In this document: piece after piece, positions 34,444-47,609 of the stretch
Numbering within the stretch: the stretch's first letter is position 1
Layout: every line of letters begins with the position of its first letter
Assembly (NCBI GenBank): GCA_030549775.1
Contig: CM060177.1
Coordinates: forward strand, 48,076,244 to 48,140,243
DNA from: Tamarix chinensis
Lineage: Eukaryota; Streptophyta; Magnoliopsida; Caryophyllales; Tamaricaceae
Length of the DNA: 64,000 bases
Direction: 5' to 3'
Notes under the pieces: generated by a model
Databases searched by the model: none
What the model was told of the DNA's origin: nothing
Seen by the model: the letters and a program-made list of their open reading frames with translations, nothing else
Made by a program: the position numbers and the translations under genes

Positions 34444-35599
34444 TAATGATGTAGGAATTGACTCAATAATTGGTATTCTTAACCTTATTCTTACTCATTA
34501 TGATTTATCTCATGCTCTTACTAATATTCTTGTGTTTTATATGTTTAAGGAAAGATTGGGAATTGGATTTGGAATAAGGGATAAGAAGTGGTAAGTTGGA
34601 AGCAAGAAGATGTGGCTAGTATTTATTTTTGTAATTTCTAAGTAGTATAATATTAGCTTATTGGACCTTAGGTAGTTATACTGATAATTATCTCGATCTA
34701 ATTATTATTGTACTTGGATAATATTAAAATAAGTTTGAGTGTGTGTGACTGGCTAATGAGGGCAACATTTTGAAACCCAATCTAAGTAGTATAATATATG
34801 GGTTATCATACCTTAGGTAATTGGAATGATAAATATCCCAATCTACTTATTACTGTACTTGAATAATATTAAAATAGGTTTCAGTGTGTGTCCAGTCTAC
34901 GATGACAACATTTCAAAACCTTGACAATATTAGACCTAGGTTGGCAGTATAAGATGAATCCTCTCATCTTTCAGCTAGAAGATGTTTGGCCCAATCGCCA
35001 TACCTAAGCCTAAATGATATTGGGTGGTCTATTTTAAAATTTACTTACCTCTCTTTTTATACTTAACCTTTATTTGAGCATTGTCCTAGTGAATTTAATA
35101 TTCTCCTCCATGTTTTCTATCCCTACTAATTTTTCCTCTTCCCCATTTCACTCTCAGTCTCTTCTTTCTCCTATCCCTCTCTCTAGCATCAATGATCTCT
35201 ATTTTTTTTCTTTTTTTTCAACCATTCCCTGCCCTTAGTTGTTCAATCTTCTTCCCTATTTTTTTCATTTTATTCTCCTATATTTTGTGAAGTTGAAGTG
35301 TGGTAAACATAATCACCCCTTTAATTTGAAGCCTAATTTTTACACACGAGCCTTACCCTTTCCCGTTTGTGTGATATCACATCCTCGAGGACTGACTTTG
35401 TATTCCTATAAATTTACAACCATTTTAACTCTTGTACACACTAAGGGATACTATGGATCAAAGAGTCTAAAAAGGTATCCAGATAAATCCATCAATCGGA
35501 TAATATAACTCTTCGCCCAAACATCCAGTATAGGTAAAAGGTTACCCATCACCACATAGCATATCAAAGGCAACAAAGTCTTCTTTTGAATCTTCAAAG
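34444..35599. other. AT-rich intergenic stretch with a 144-bp imperfect tandem duplication
   Basis: Two related units start at 34638 and 34782 with CTAAGTAGTATAATAT. They share CTTAGGTA, TACTTGGATAATATTAAAATA-like text and GTGTGTG blocks. No ORF here has a recognisable domain; the 89-codon ORF at 35239-35508 has no supported function. Confidence 0.65.
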
Positions 35600-35789
35600 A
35601 CCTGTATAGAAGAATCAAGGTTTCTTACTAGTGTGAATGAGAAGCACCCATGAAAAAGGTAGTTAGTACGCTATGTATTAATTAAGGTAACAATTCTATT
35701 GAATTAGGGATACATACAAAAACATACATTCACAAATGTCGATGAGTACACATTCAATATATGAAAAATCTCATAAGATAAAATACTGA
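35600..35789 (-). repeat. Left fragment of old minus-strand giant LTR (copy D)
   Basis: GAATGAGAAGCACCCATGAA, GTACGCTATGTA and AATTAAGGTAAC (35630-35690) match the conserved palindrome module of copies A and B (44100-44150 and 59970-60025). The start of the LTR cannot be fixed. It is interrupted by the plus-strand solo LTR at 35790. Confidence 0.65.
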
Positions 35790-36519
35790 TGTAATCCCCC
35801 TAAAATTTTAGAAAACCTATAATTTAATAAATAACTTTTATTTGGGATAAATTAGCTTTTAAAATTATTTAATTTAATTATTTTATGGATTTTTGAGTAT
35901 ATAAATTTGGACAGGAATATTTAATAAATTAAAATAAATATTTTGTTATTTTATCATACTCTTTTTATTTAAATAATTTTCCAAACCAATATTTTACTAA
36001 AAATTATACTTTTTAAGCCCATATATTAAATTATATTAGATTAAATTATTAAATAAATTATTACCCAAATATATTACATCCTATTATTTTAAAATCTCCT
36101 AATTTTCCTTTTCCTTTCTCCCCTTTTTCCTCTCTTTCTCCTTTTTCTCCTTTTTCCTCCTTTCTTTCCTTTTTCCTTTTTCCTTCTCTTCGAGCCACCA
36201 GGCCAGCCCTCCTCCCCTCACGCCTGGGTCACCGGCCCACTTCCCCCCTCCTCTCCTTCTCCCACGCGCAGGACGCCTCCTTCTTTCATTTCCTCTCCCC
36301 TTCTACGCATCACGGCCCAACCCAACCCCCTTATTTATTTTCTTTTTGCACCCCCACCTGGGTCGGCCCGCTCACCCTTCTTTCCCACGCCTGGTCTGCC
36401 TTCTCTTCTCCCCTCTTCTTCTTCCTTCTTCGTCAACCACTCTGAGGATGCCTGCCACCTTGAGCATGCCCAACCACCACCCTACAACCTCTTCCTGCCA
36501 CCATTGCAACCCTCCTTCC

Positions 36520-36576
<57 letters not shown>

Positions 36577-39500
36577 CCTCTCTCTCTCTCTCTCTCGTTC
36601 CTTTTACCCCATTTCAGACCAAACCAGCCATGCACTCCCCAACCACGCATGACCTTCCTTTCCTCTTCTTCCCTTCCCTCTCCCTACCACCCTACCACCT
36701 CCCTGCTACCCTACACCCTGCCATCCGATTGACTACCTGCTTCCCTCTTCTCCCTCTTATTTTTCTTCTCATCACCAGCCCTTCCTACCCCATATTTTCA
36801 AGCCTCCTTACCTTCCCTAATCTCCTTTCTCTTATTTTCTTTTCCTTCCATTTCCATCCCTATTTTTGCACCATTGCTTCCTCCACTACTTCCTCCGCCA
36901 CACCAACCCCCTACAACACCTCCTGTCACCTTCTACTCTCGCCCTACACCACCACAATACCCCCTCGATCCCCCTACAGTCCCTTCTTCCTCCCTTCTTA
37001 TTTTTTTCTCTCCTTTTTATCCGTTCTCGGCAACCTCCTTGCAACCCCTCTGTCCGCCGCCTCTACCACCTCCCAAGACACCAAACTACTCCCTGCAAAA
37101 TCCTCTACCACCCCCACACCTCTTCCATTTGAAACTGACACCCTCACCCCCTCATTTTTCCCCTCCCTTTTCCTTCCTTCTTAACTACGCCCACCTCGAC
37201 AGCCCCCTTCGCAACCTTGCCACCTCTGCCGCCCTTAGTCGCCAACAGCCTATCCCCTACCACCACCTACAGCCCTTCACCCCTGCACCCTTCCCTTGCC
37301 CTAAATCCTTCCCCATCTACCTTCTTTCCTAGCTCCAAAACACTAACCCAAAAATACCCCCTTCCTTCATTTTCTTTATGCCACCTTCGACCCTTCCAAC
37401 CTTGTTTTTACATGTAGCTCATGTTGCATGAGTAGTATGAGCTACTATATGCCTTGGTTATTTTAGTTCATAAATTTTAAGGTATAATAAGTTAAATATT
37501 TCATTAATTAAGTTTTATAAAGTCTTATGCTTTTTATTTTCTTATTTCTAATGTGATAAATATTAATATTATTTTTAGGTGTTAATTTTGTTATTTAAAG
37601 CTTGAATCTTTAACCGGAATATCAGTAAGGTTTGATTTTGTGGGAATTAAAGTAATCGTTAAACCCCACTTAAACGCATGGATAAATGTATGCTAGCACA
37701 TTAGGGTTTTAATATGTTATTTTACATGATATATGTTGTTTAATATAATATATGTGGTTACTTACATTGATTGATAAAAAGAAAAGCATATTAGTTTATG
37801 TGCTATATATGGAAATATTGCTTAAGGAAGGAGTTTGGTTATTAATCAAAATATTAAGTACTTATCCATATTGTGCTATGTTATTATGATCACTGATGCA
37901 TGAATATTATTATTGTGAGCCCTAGAGGCATTTTGGTAATGTATCTTGTGCAAGAATGTGGCATAATATGTTAGGGTGCTAATGAGTATTATGTTGAATA
38001 ATAATAGTTGGTGGAGTTGGATGATGAAAATGGGGTATTGATATTAATATTTTATGTAGTGATGGTAATTTGATAAAAGGGGTGTAATAAATGGAAAAAT
38101 GGTAATTTTAAAAGTAAAGGGTAAAAGGGTAATTTTTGGAAGTAAAAGGGTAAAATGTTAATTTTGGATGTAAAGGGCAAAATTGTAATTTTTAAGTAAA
38201 GAGTGAAATGGTAATTTTGGAAGTAAATGGGAAAATGATAATTTTGTAAGTAAAATGATAAAATGGTAATTTTGGAAGTAAAAGGGTATTATGGTAATTT
38301 TGAAAGTTAAGGGGATTACTGTAGTTTTGGAAGAAAATGGTAAAATGGTAATTTTTGGAAGTAAAAAATGGTAATTTTGGAAGTAAAGGGATAATACGGT
38401 AATTATGAAAGTAAAGGGTAAAATGGTAATTTTAGAAGTAAAGGATAAAATGGTAATTTTGGAAGCAAAGGGTAAAATGGTAATTTTGGAAGTATAAGGT
38501 AAAATGGTAATTATGATGACGGAGAAGGGTAATTTGGTAATTTAACCAACTAAAGGGTAGTTTGGTAGTTATGATAATAGAGAAGGGTAATTTGGTAAAT
38601 AGGATAATGGAGAAGGGTAGTTTGGTAATTGTGATAATGGAGAATGGCAATTTAGTAATTTAACCAACTAAAGGGTAGTTTGGTAATTATGATAATGGAG
38701 AAGGGCAATTAGGTAATTTAACAAATTAAATGGTAGTCTGGTAATTATGATAATGGTGAAGGGTAATTTAGTAATTACGATAATGGAGAAGGGTAATTCG
38801 GTAGTTTAACCAACTAAGGGACAATTTGGTCATCATAATAAAGGAGAAGAGCAAATTGGTACTCTAACCAACTGAATGAGAAATATAATAAGTGTAACAA
38901 TTATGAAGGATGATTGGTGACCTAATAAGTGCGGGAGATAACTTGGTAAACCAAACCGAGTAAGGGATAATTTGGTAATGCAATATGAAGGGTAATATGG
39001 TAAATTGGCAAGTAAGAAAGGGATGACTTAAACATTATACAAGCAAGGGGTAAATCTATAATTTGTATCTAATATGTTGATAGGATAATGGAGTTTCGTA
39101 ATAAGACTTAAGTACCACTGAATAGTTAGATAAGAGTATTTGACAATTAGTAAGTATTATGATAATGAATCCTAAATCGAAATTGGATGAGATTATGATG
39201 GCCTTAATGATTCCTCTATGTTATCTTAGATAACCGTATGAATAAGAAATACCTAATGATATCAGAATGATTGAAAGTTAATAAGTATCTGATTGCTGTG
39301 CTTTTCGTGATCACCATAATTAAGATATTAATACTTAAAGTGAAAGACCTCGAGATCGAAAATGGTGGCTCTTTAGGGGTTGCTACCCAAAAGACGTGGT
39401 TTAGCCCACGATTATTCTAGTATTTGTTGGTGTGCCTTTGTACCTCAACCAAGCCCTATATATTACTCTATCTAGCTCTACAGACCTATTTAGGGGGTAT

Positions 39501-40815
39501 GCATACTTATGGATTAGGTATCCTTGTCGGTAGGGTTTTGAGTAGCTTTATGCACCAGTATGACCAGGGTACCTTTGCGTCCCTGGGTTGATGGTTGAAG
39601 AGTACTAAGTAGCTTGTATGCTCCAGTGCAACCGGTGTACCTTTGTGCCCCGGGATCTTGGTCTCCCATCCAAGGCAAATAAATGGAACTGTTGTGTTGA
39701 TTAAAAGGGAAAAACACTAATCATGAAAGTGAAAGATTAATGAGTCGGGCACAATTGAATTATATTATGAGTACCAGTCCACCAGTTATAATAGTAGCCC
39801 AAGAGCGTTCTGCCTTGAATGATGTTTATGAGTATCGGTCCACCAGATATAATAGTGGCCCAGGAGTATGTTGGCCTGGATGATGTATATATATATATAT
39901 TCTGGTCTACTGACTATAATAGTGGGAGATCCCGAGCTCAATAAATCTAATTTGGTTGTGAATAAATTATGGAAAACACTAATCACTTATAGTGGAACAC
40001 CATGTGAGTCAGAACCAGACCGGTCCACTGGCGAATAATAGTGGCCAGGAGCATTATGCCTTGGAGACCGATCCGCCGACAATAATAGTGGTTAGGAGAA
40101 TTATGCCCTATACATATTCCGGTCCACCAGCTATAATAGTGGGGTTCCCGCACTCACATGGATATTTATAATCCGAGATGTTTGAATAATGATGGACTAA
40201 TGGCTTAAGGCTCAGAAGTATTGATTGTACATTATGACTTATTAATATTTGATGGACTTGTTATGCATATGATTGTGGTGTATGCATTTCTTATTATATA
40301 TGTATATAGTATTATATCATGTGTTGCATTGTGGGCTTATTTTTAAGTGTGTTTTAAAGGGTTACTCACTACCATAGTACTTAAGGGTTCCATTCGTAGG
40401 GTCCCTGCCTATTCAATGTGCAATGTCCATTGCAGGTCTTTTTCAAGTGAATGAGTGATATTCAAGTGGGTAACAGAAAAGAGCATAAGGTTTGTCTGAA
40501 AATTGATAGGGTTTCATTATTTCCTTTTTTTTAACTATTGGTTTAAATGGGATCTTCATTCTTGTAACCACTATTGGTGGATTTTACTCTTGTAATTGTT
40601 ATTTGCACTACTCTAATTTTAAATATGGTTTGAAATTTTAGCAATTTACATCTCATTCTTTTGGCCTTAGCACTTGGTACTGGAACAGTAGGAGTGAACC
40701 GGTTTGGTACTAAGTGTGGCAGTAATATCCCCAAAATTCACAATTTGTATTCTTCTTTCGCTATTTCTTTTAAATAAAATAAAATTTTTCTGTAGTAAAT
40801 TTTGAGGGTGTTACA
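35790..40815 (+). mobile_element. Solo giant LTR (5026 bp), plus strand
   Basis: Starts TGTAATCCCCCT and ends GAGGGTGTTACA, and has the same module order as the LTR at 499: AT-rich head, pyrimidine tract (36100-37400, with a CT microsatellite at about 36521-36597), hairpin (37418-37441), minisatellite (38060-39010), CCGG-type array (39770-40145) and 3' stem-loop (40671-40716). Sequence has diverged considerably, so it belongs to a sister family or is old. The flanks ACTGA (35785-35789) and ACTAA (40816-40820) are a target duplication with one mismatch. There is no internal region, as expected after recombination between two LTRs. Confidence 0.88.
37418..37441 (+). other. Diverged LTR hairpin in the solo LTR
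   Basis: CTCATGTTGC and GTAGTATGAG pair around ATGA. As RNA all ten pairs hold, three as G-U. Four outer pairs (GTAG 37414-37417 with CTAC 37442-37445) lengthen the stem to 14. It is the positional equivalent of 1908-1931. Confidence 0.75.
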
Positions 40816-43260
40816 ACTAATCAAGGCCTTTTTTATGAGATATAACATTTTCATTATTTTATATACACCGAGTCCAGGAACTCCATTATTATTAAATCGG
40901 TGGAATGGTCTGAAGCACATTCTTAGAGACAACATTACCTTCTCAGGACAAAAGGCTCCTGAATCACTATTGCAGCCCGGTGGAACGAATATGAAATATC
41001 ACCTTGGTCCTCACTCACATACTCTTCCACTTTAAGTCATTAGTGTTTTATACATAGGTTACATTACTTATGTTTTATTTCACAACGAGCAGGGGGACCA
41101 CTATTCTTAATCTAGATGAATGGACTATAATACCTTCTCTAGATAAAATGCTCCTGAACCACTACTATCATCTGGTAGAATGGATATAAAACACCACTTT
41201 GACCATACTCATGTGATGTTTCACTTTAAATGATTAATGTCTTATTTGTTATTTAATTATAGGTACCGAACACATTAAGGCGGATAAGCACATTATGTAG
41301 GTCATAAGGCTAATCTCCATAGTTAAGATCCTTAATTTCCTCAAACCCTAATTTTTTACTCATAGCTTAACTTCTCTTATATTGATCATTTAACCACCAA
41401 ATATAATATATCATTCTCAAATATTATCAATGTTAGCATACATGAATTTCATGGTCTAACGCCCACGTCTCACACATACAATAATAGCCCTATCCCAAAA
41501 ATTACTATTTATAAAGCTCCTAAAATCCTAATTTCACAGGTTAGTCATAATATGACTCGTATGATTGCCCTAATTCAATAACCATCCTTAAAACACCAAT
41601 ATTAACAACAAATCCAAAATTTGTGATCTAATTTAAGGGTTTTACACATGGGATAATAATATTACCATACCATAACTAGGCCATTCTCTCATTTTTAGAA
41701 ACCTATGACATTCGGTAACCACTCCAAATACTTCTCCTAATATCATTATCATATTTAATCTACCCAACACATTAAAATAGCAAAACTTCCCTATAAACCC
41801 ATATTAACCAAAATGCTCTTATTTTATGAAAGTCTTGTATCTTCAACAACCTTTCTTTTCTAAATCCTCCATTTATCATTATATCTCTTAATTATATTAA
41901 TTTTTCACTTATCATAATTTATTGACCTATATTACTATTCCATAAGTTATATTGTTCTACAAATATGACTAAGTGTTACAAAATTACATCAACACATCTT
42001 ATCTATTCTTACTTCATTTCTATCATATAAATCCATATTATCATAACATATCATAAACAACACACATTCCACCATATAACAACAAAACACTAAAACATCT
42101 ATTAATATCCTTACCAACAAGGACAAAGTGCTCTAAGCACGTAAATCCTAAACCTTCTCCTCCAAAATCATCGGAATATCACATACAAAATAATATACGA
42201 TTAGGATTAGAGTCTAAAATTTAGGGACAAGTTAAGGTAAGGGATGGTAAAATTTAAAATAACCGGAGTCAAAAGGAAGCTTGAGTTACGTGGAAGTGTG
42301 GTGGAATGTACAACGGTGCTATGGTGAAATTTTGTTGGTGTTTGGGTGTGAAAAAGAGGGTGCATGACCGAAACGGGGACGTTGCACGGGTGTGTGACAA
42401 ATGGTGCATGCCGAGGCTGAGAGATAGGATCCTACACAGGTAGGCTATGCGGACAGGCACAGATGTGATCGAGAAATGGATTACATAGGAAATAACATAT
42501 AGGTGCACGTAGACGTGCAGAGGCTATGCACAAGCCATGCGATGGTATTTGGGCAAACCATGATAGTATGCACAGGTGTGCAATAATGAAAAATAGAGGT
42601 GCACAATTGTGCACCTCAAAAAAATGTGACAAATGTATGGAAAAAGGATGATAAAACTACAATAGTCGACATCGACAATTGGCGACGACTATGGGGGTAA
42701 TGGGGTGGTATTGGTAGTTGATCCACCAAGCTCAAGGCGGCACTTGGGGGCTGTGGTGGTGCACAGTGGTGAAGGTTATGGTTCAGGCATTGAAAACAAA
42801 GAAGGGGAGGAATAAAGAAGAAGAAGAAGAAGAAGAAGAAGAAGAAGAAGAAGAAGAAGAAGAAGAAGAAGAAGAAGAAGAAGAAGAAGAAGAAGAAGAA
42901 AGAAAGAAAGAAAAGAGCCTCGAGCATGCTTGACTAATAGACAATATGGGGCTACAATGAGATAAACAAATAAGGGAGAAAGAAAGAGATGATTAGTACA
43001 CACACACACATAGGTGCAAAATGGCATGCAAATAGAAAGGATGCAGGTTTGATGGCAATAACAGAGGGTGATGACGATGACAGTTGCAAGGGATGGTGAG
43101 GGTTGTGATGTACATGGCAGTAGTTGTAGGGTAAGGGTGATGGTTGTGTGTTGCAAGTGGTAAGAAGAAGCACATGCAAGAGGAAGAGGAGAATAAATTG
43201 TTGCCGAAAAGGAAGAAAGTAAAAAAGAAGAAAGGAAAGAAAAGAAAAAGGGACAGAGGT
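40816..43260 (-). repeat. Right part of old minus-strand giant LTR (copy D)
   Basis: Decayed CCGG-array text (CGAGTCCAGGAACTCCATTA, AATCGGTGGAATGGTC at 40868-40915), matching CGAGTCCACACGAGTACGGG...GCCGGTGGATCGGTC in copy A, is followed by AT-rich DNA and a purine-rich stretch (42270-43260) with a long (GAA)n run at about 42817-42902. The poly-Glu or poly-Phe ORFs over this run are not genes. The end of the LTR is unclear. Confidence 0.6.
42817..42902. repeat. GAA microsatellite
   Basis: About 28 uninterrupted GAA triplets followed by AAAGAAAGAAAG. This is the type of long GAA/TTC run that can form triplex DNA. Confidence 0.97.
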
Positions 43261-43623
43261 TAAGTTATGATTAGATTAAGTTTGATTAGCTAAAATTAGG
43301 TAAGATTAAATATACAAATCAATCAGAATTAAGGTTGGGTTCGGGTTAAACATTAGGTTAAAATTTTAGGATTAAGAAATTTGGATAAGGCTATAATAAC
43401 ATTTTCTTAAGATTAAAATCAGATTAAGTTATTAATGATATGAGATTAAGTTATTATAGTATATACCTGTTTTTGACTTACAACTTGGTCAGTCTCCTTC
43501 TCGTGCTTAAAATATGACTTAAAAAGTATTATTATATTTTGACTTAATCTAGTGGTGGATTTTAATTTTCTTATCGTGTTTATCATATTTGTAGTTAAAT
43601 ATTATTTTTATTATTTTATTTTA
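43261..43623. other. AT-rich spacer before copy A
   Basis: No ORF or recognisable element except the AT-rich 25-bp word at 43599-43623, which is repeated at 47585-47609 on the other side of copy A. GATTAAG words recur through 43260-43450. Confidence 0.6.
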
Positions 43624-46600
43624 TGTAACACCCCCAAAATTTACAAGTTTTTTTTTTTAAAAAAGCGGAAGCATTTACAATAGAAATAATTTAAACCGTA
43701 AATTTCGGGAATGTTACCGCCACACTTAATACTAGACCGGTTCACTTCTACCGTTCTAGCATTAAGTGCTAAGGCTAAGAGAAACAACTGAAAACATTAA
43801 TACATAATCCAAAATCATAATAATAGGAATCAAATACCACAAGTCCTTACACCATCCAAAATACGAGAATTAGTTTTCCAGAAGTAAGATAACAACAATA
43901 ATAAAATTGTTCTCAAAGTACTGATCAAAAATAAAAGATAGGATAATCAAAATCTCTAAAGGAACGATGGCCACGTCACTATAGGGACAGGTCCCGCCCC
44001 ATCATCACACGACCCCTCCTGATGCCCCATAGACATCAATGTCATCATAAAAGACATATCCTACCTGCAAGTAATCAGATGGGCCTTCTACTCGTTGGAA
44101 TGAGCAGTACCCATGAAACGGGTGATCAGTACGCTACGTACTGAGTAAGGTAACCGAGCACTAAGGCCAACACATGGGGTATAAAATCATAAAAGAAAAT
44201 GATCAACTTTCATTTACAAGCCCACACATATAGTACACATGGTTAGGAAGAATATTAAATAATTCCAAATAAACTAGTCCATTTAAAGCACATGGATAAT
44301 CCATGTTAATTATTTAAGTACTCCTTTATTGAGATCAATTCATACCATTTTTTATTCGAGTCCACACGAGTACGGGAACCCCACTATTTAGCCGGTGGAT
44401 CGGTCGCGAGGGAACATGCCCTGCCACTATTCTAGCCGGTGGATCGGTCGCTAGGGAAACACTCCCTGCCACTATTTTATGCCGGTGGATCGGTCTGGCC
44501 CCTTCTCGTATGGTGTTTTCACTGTAAGTAATTAGTGTCTTCCCATGTCTTAACAACATACATGGTTTGGTTTGTTGAGCTCGGGATCCCCCACTATTTT
44601 AGCCGGTGGATCGGTCGCGAGGGTACATGCCCTGCCACTATTTTAGCCGGTGGATCGGTCGCAAGGGAAAGCATTCCCTGCCACTATTTTAGCTGGTGGA
44701 TCGGTCTGGGCCCGTCTCAACATCTTTCACTTTACGTTATTAATGTTTTAAATATCTTATCCAAGAGATCATTCCAGACATGCAAGGCGGACTTCTATCA
44801 TGCTTACTCTTCAACTCAGATTAACACTCCAACCCTAGTTAACCATCTCCACCATGATTAAACGTGACACATCCCAAGGCCCATGCAAACCCTAGCTTCA
44901 CGTAAACCAAACTTCTATGCAAACCCTACCTCTCATGCAAAAACCCTAGTCATCATGCCACCCCATGCAAAAACCCTAGCACCATGCGACACCATACAAA
45001 AACCCTAACACCATGCAACTCCATATAAAAACCCACTCTCGTGAAACTCTCTATTATTATTCTACAATCCTATCATGCATGTCTCAGTCTCACATTGTAT
45101 TAATAACATATTTATACACATCATTCTCATGCCATAATCATTTAACGAAAACACACCTCAACTTCCATACATGCTGCATTCATAACAATTAAACACTAAT
45201 CACATGAAATACACATCAGATCATATCACAAGACATGCATGGCATATATATCACATATAACACAAAATGGCCTTAGCACCCCTTACCAAATATGTCACCG
45301 GTCTTGAAGCACGATCCTATATCACTTGAGGGTTTTGGTTGGTCTCACCTACTATGGGAAAAATATTGGGATTAGGTTTTCCCTCAAGAAAACTATTATT
45401 TCTAACTTATCCCAAGACCTTATTTTTAATTAAAAATTATTATATTAAAATTAATAATGAACTTCAAAACAAAAAGGTGATATAAGGGTTTCTACCCTTC
45501 ACCAAAATAATAGTATAAAGAAAAAATAATACTAATAATAATAATAATAATGATAATGACTAAATGTTATAATAAAGATAATATTACTAATGGTTAATAA
45601 AAGTAGACTTAAAAATTCTGAAACACCAAAGTGCGAATATTAATATAGCAATAGGGTCTCATATTTTTCCAGAATAAATAATAACATAATAATAGTAATT
45701 ATTCTAATAATTATAATAATAATAATAATAATAATAATGATGATGATGATAATAATCATAAAATAATTCAATTAATAACTTAAAATTCGAAACTAATAAT
45801 AAAATTATTTTATTACTACTTCCTACCCTGCAAGTAAAATTTAGTATAACTATTATATTAAATAATAATATTATTGTTAGCAAAGAAATAATTATTATAA
45901 TCCATTAAATACAAATAACTAAAATAATAACATAATAATTTACAATAAATAGGAAAAAGGGTTAAGATCGTCTAGGGTTTCACCTTGAGTTGGCAGGAAG
46001 TGGCGGCACCGGCGGTGGTGCACGGCGGTGGTCGGAAAATGGGTCTAAGAGGGAAAAGATGAAGCACAAGAGAGGAATAGCAAGGGAAAAATTAGAATAA
46101 GGTTATGGTTCGGTAGAGGAGGATTATAGGGAGCTTTTGGGTGGTTCAGATGGCAGTGGAAGTGGCGGAAACGGCGGCGGATGGCGGCTTAAAGGTTTCG
46201 GGGTAAAAATATTCAGGCGAGACTAGCAGCCAATTTGGCACGGCTATGGAGGCCCGTGCAAGAAGAATCGAGAGGTGAAAATGGTTTAGTTAATTAGAGG
46301 AACTTTCAGGGAAGAAAATGAAATGTTTCGGTGGCGCTGATGTGGGCTAAAGGCGGCGGAATCTGCGTCTAAAGTCTCGGTGGTGGCAGCCTTCGTCGAG
46401 GGTTTTCGGGGAAGAAAATCTTCCACAACTCCTACCATGAGGCTATTTATAGATTGAAGATGGTAAAATAGGGTTTTGGGGGTTGGCAGGAAGCTAGAGG
46501 GTGCGAGAATTTGGGCAGCCGGTGGCGGAAAACGATCGGGTATCGTTTGGTATATTTCGGAATTTCGCGAGGCTGGGGAGAGGAAACGGGCGAGATTTAA

Positions 46601-47584
46601 CGTCGAATAATTATGCAAATTTATTTCTGGAGTTAAGAGGAAGACCATGAGACAAGAAACGACCGGTATTAATCACCGTAGCCGGAGATGCCATTTTCGG
46701 GGAAGGGAGTTGCAGCAGCGTCGACGGAGGAGGAAGGAGGAAGAAGGAAGAAGAAAGGGAGGCGGTCCGGTCGGCCGGGAAAAGAAAAGAAAAGAAGAAG
46801 AACCAGGCGGTTCGGGCGCGGTCGAGGAGGCGTTTAAATGAAACGCTGCGTTCCAACGCAACAACGAACGGAACGCCGCGCAGAGAGGGGCGGAAGAAGG
46901 GCGACTGCGCGAGGGGTAACTGATTAAATGAAACGGTGAGTTTCGGTGGTAACTGGATCAAAACGCAGCGCAGCGATGGCAGAAGAAAAACGCCGCGCGG
47001 GCTGGGCCGAAGGAAAGGAAGAAGAAGAAGAAAAGAAGAACTGGGCCGCGCCAGGCCCAGTCGGGGGAAGGAAGGGGAAAAAGAAAAAGAAAGAAAAAGA
47101 AAGGGAAAAAGGAAGAAAGAAAAAGAAAAAGGGAAAAAGGAAAGGAGAAAATTTTAGATTAGGGCCAATTAAATTAATCTGAATATTTAGAATATTTAAA
47201 AATAATAATAATTAAATAAAATAATATTTAAATCCCTTTTTAGGCTAAATTAGGATTTTTAAAAGATTTTCCATAAATTTCATTTTAATTATCAAAACAC
47301 CCTAATTTTCTTCCATTAAATCATTTATAAAATTAATATTAATTTGGAACTATTTCCTCCTTCCCATTTTAAATAAAATAATTCATTTAGTTAATTTCTA
47401 AAATGAAATCCTTAATTAGCTAGAATACCCAATTTCTCTCCTAATAAAGATACTTATAAATTTATTCTTGATTTGCCCTAAATAATTTCTTTTTATTTTA
47501 ATAAAATAATTTATTTAATTATTCTTTATGATAAAACCTCATTTAAATATAATATTTAGAATTAGAAATTTTCTGGGTATTTCA
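43624..47584 (-). mobile_element. Solo giant LTR copy A (3961 bp), minus strand
   Basis: On the plus strand it starts TGTAACACCCCC and ends GGGTATTTCA. It carries the 3' stem-loop (43723-43768), the palindrome CAGTACGCTACGTACTG (44127-44143), a GCCGGTGGATCGGTCGC array (about 44390-44710), a minisatellite of AAACCCTA/CCATGCAA words (44880-45050), AAT/ATG microsatellites, and the purine-rich module with GC-rich patches (46000-47160). Internal coding is absent. In place of a 5-bp duplication the ends are bordered by a 25-bp identical direct repeat (43599-43623 and 47585-47609). Confidence 0.85.
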
Positions 47585-47609
47585 ATATTATTTTTATTAT
47601 TTTATTTTA

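Noticed and set aside
36346..37417. Overlapping Ser/Pro/Leu-rich ORFs in the solo LTR
   Set aside because: Same pyrimidine-tract artefact, including a CT microsatellite read as Ser-Leu repeats.
46286..47182. Basic or Ser-rich ORFs in the purine-rich part of copy A, and likewise 62678-63484 in copy B
   Set aside because: They lie inside solo LTRs, overlap on both strands, and differ by frameshifts between the two copies. Some resemblance between A and B reflects shared LTR descent.
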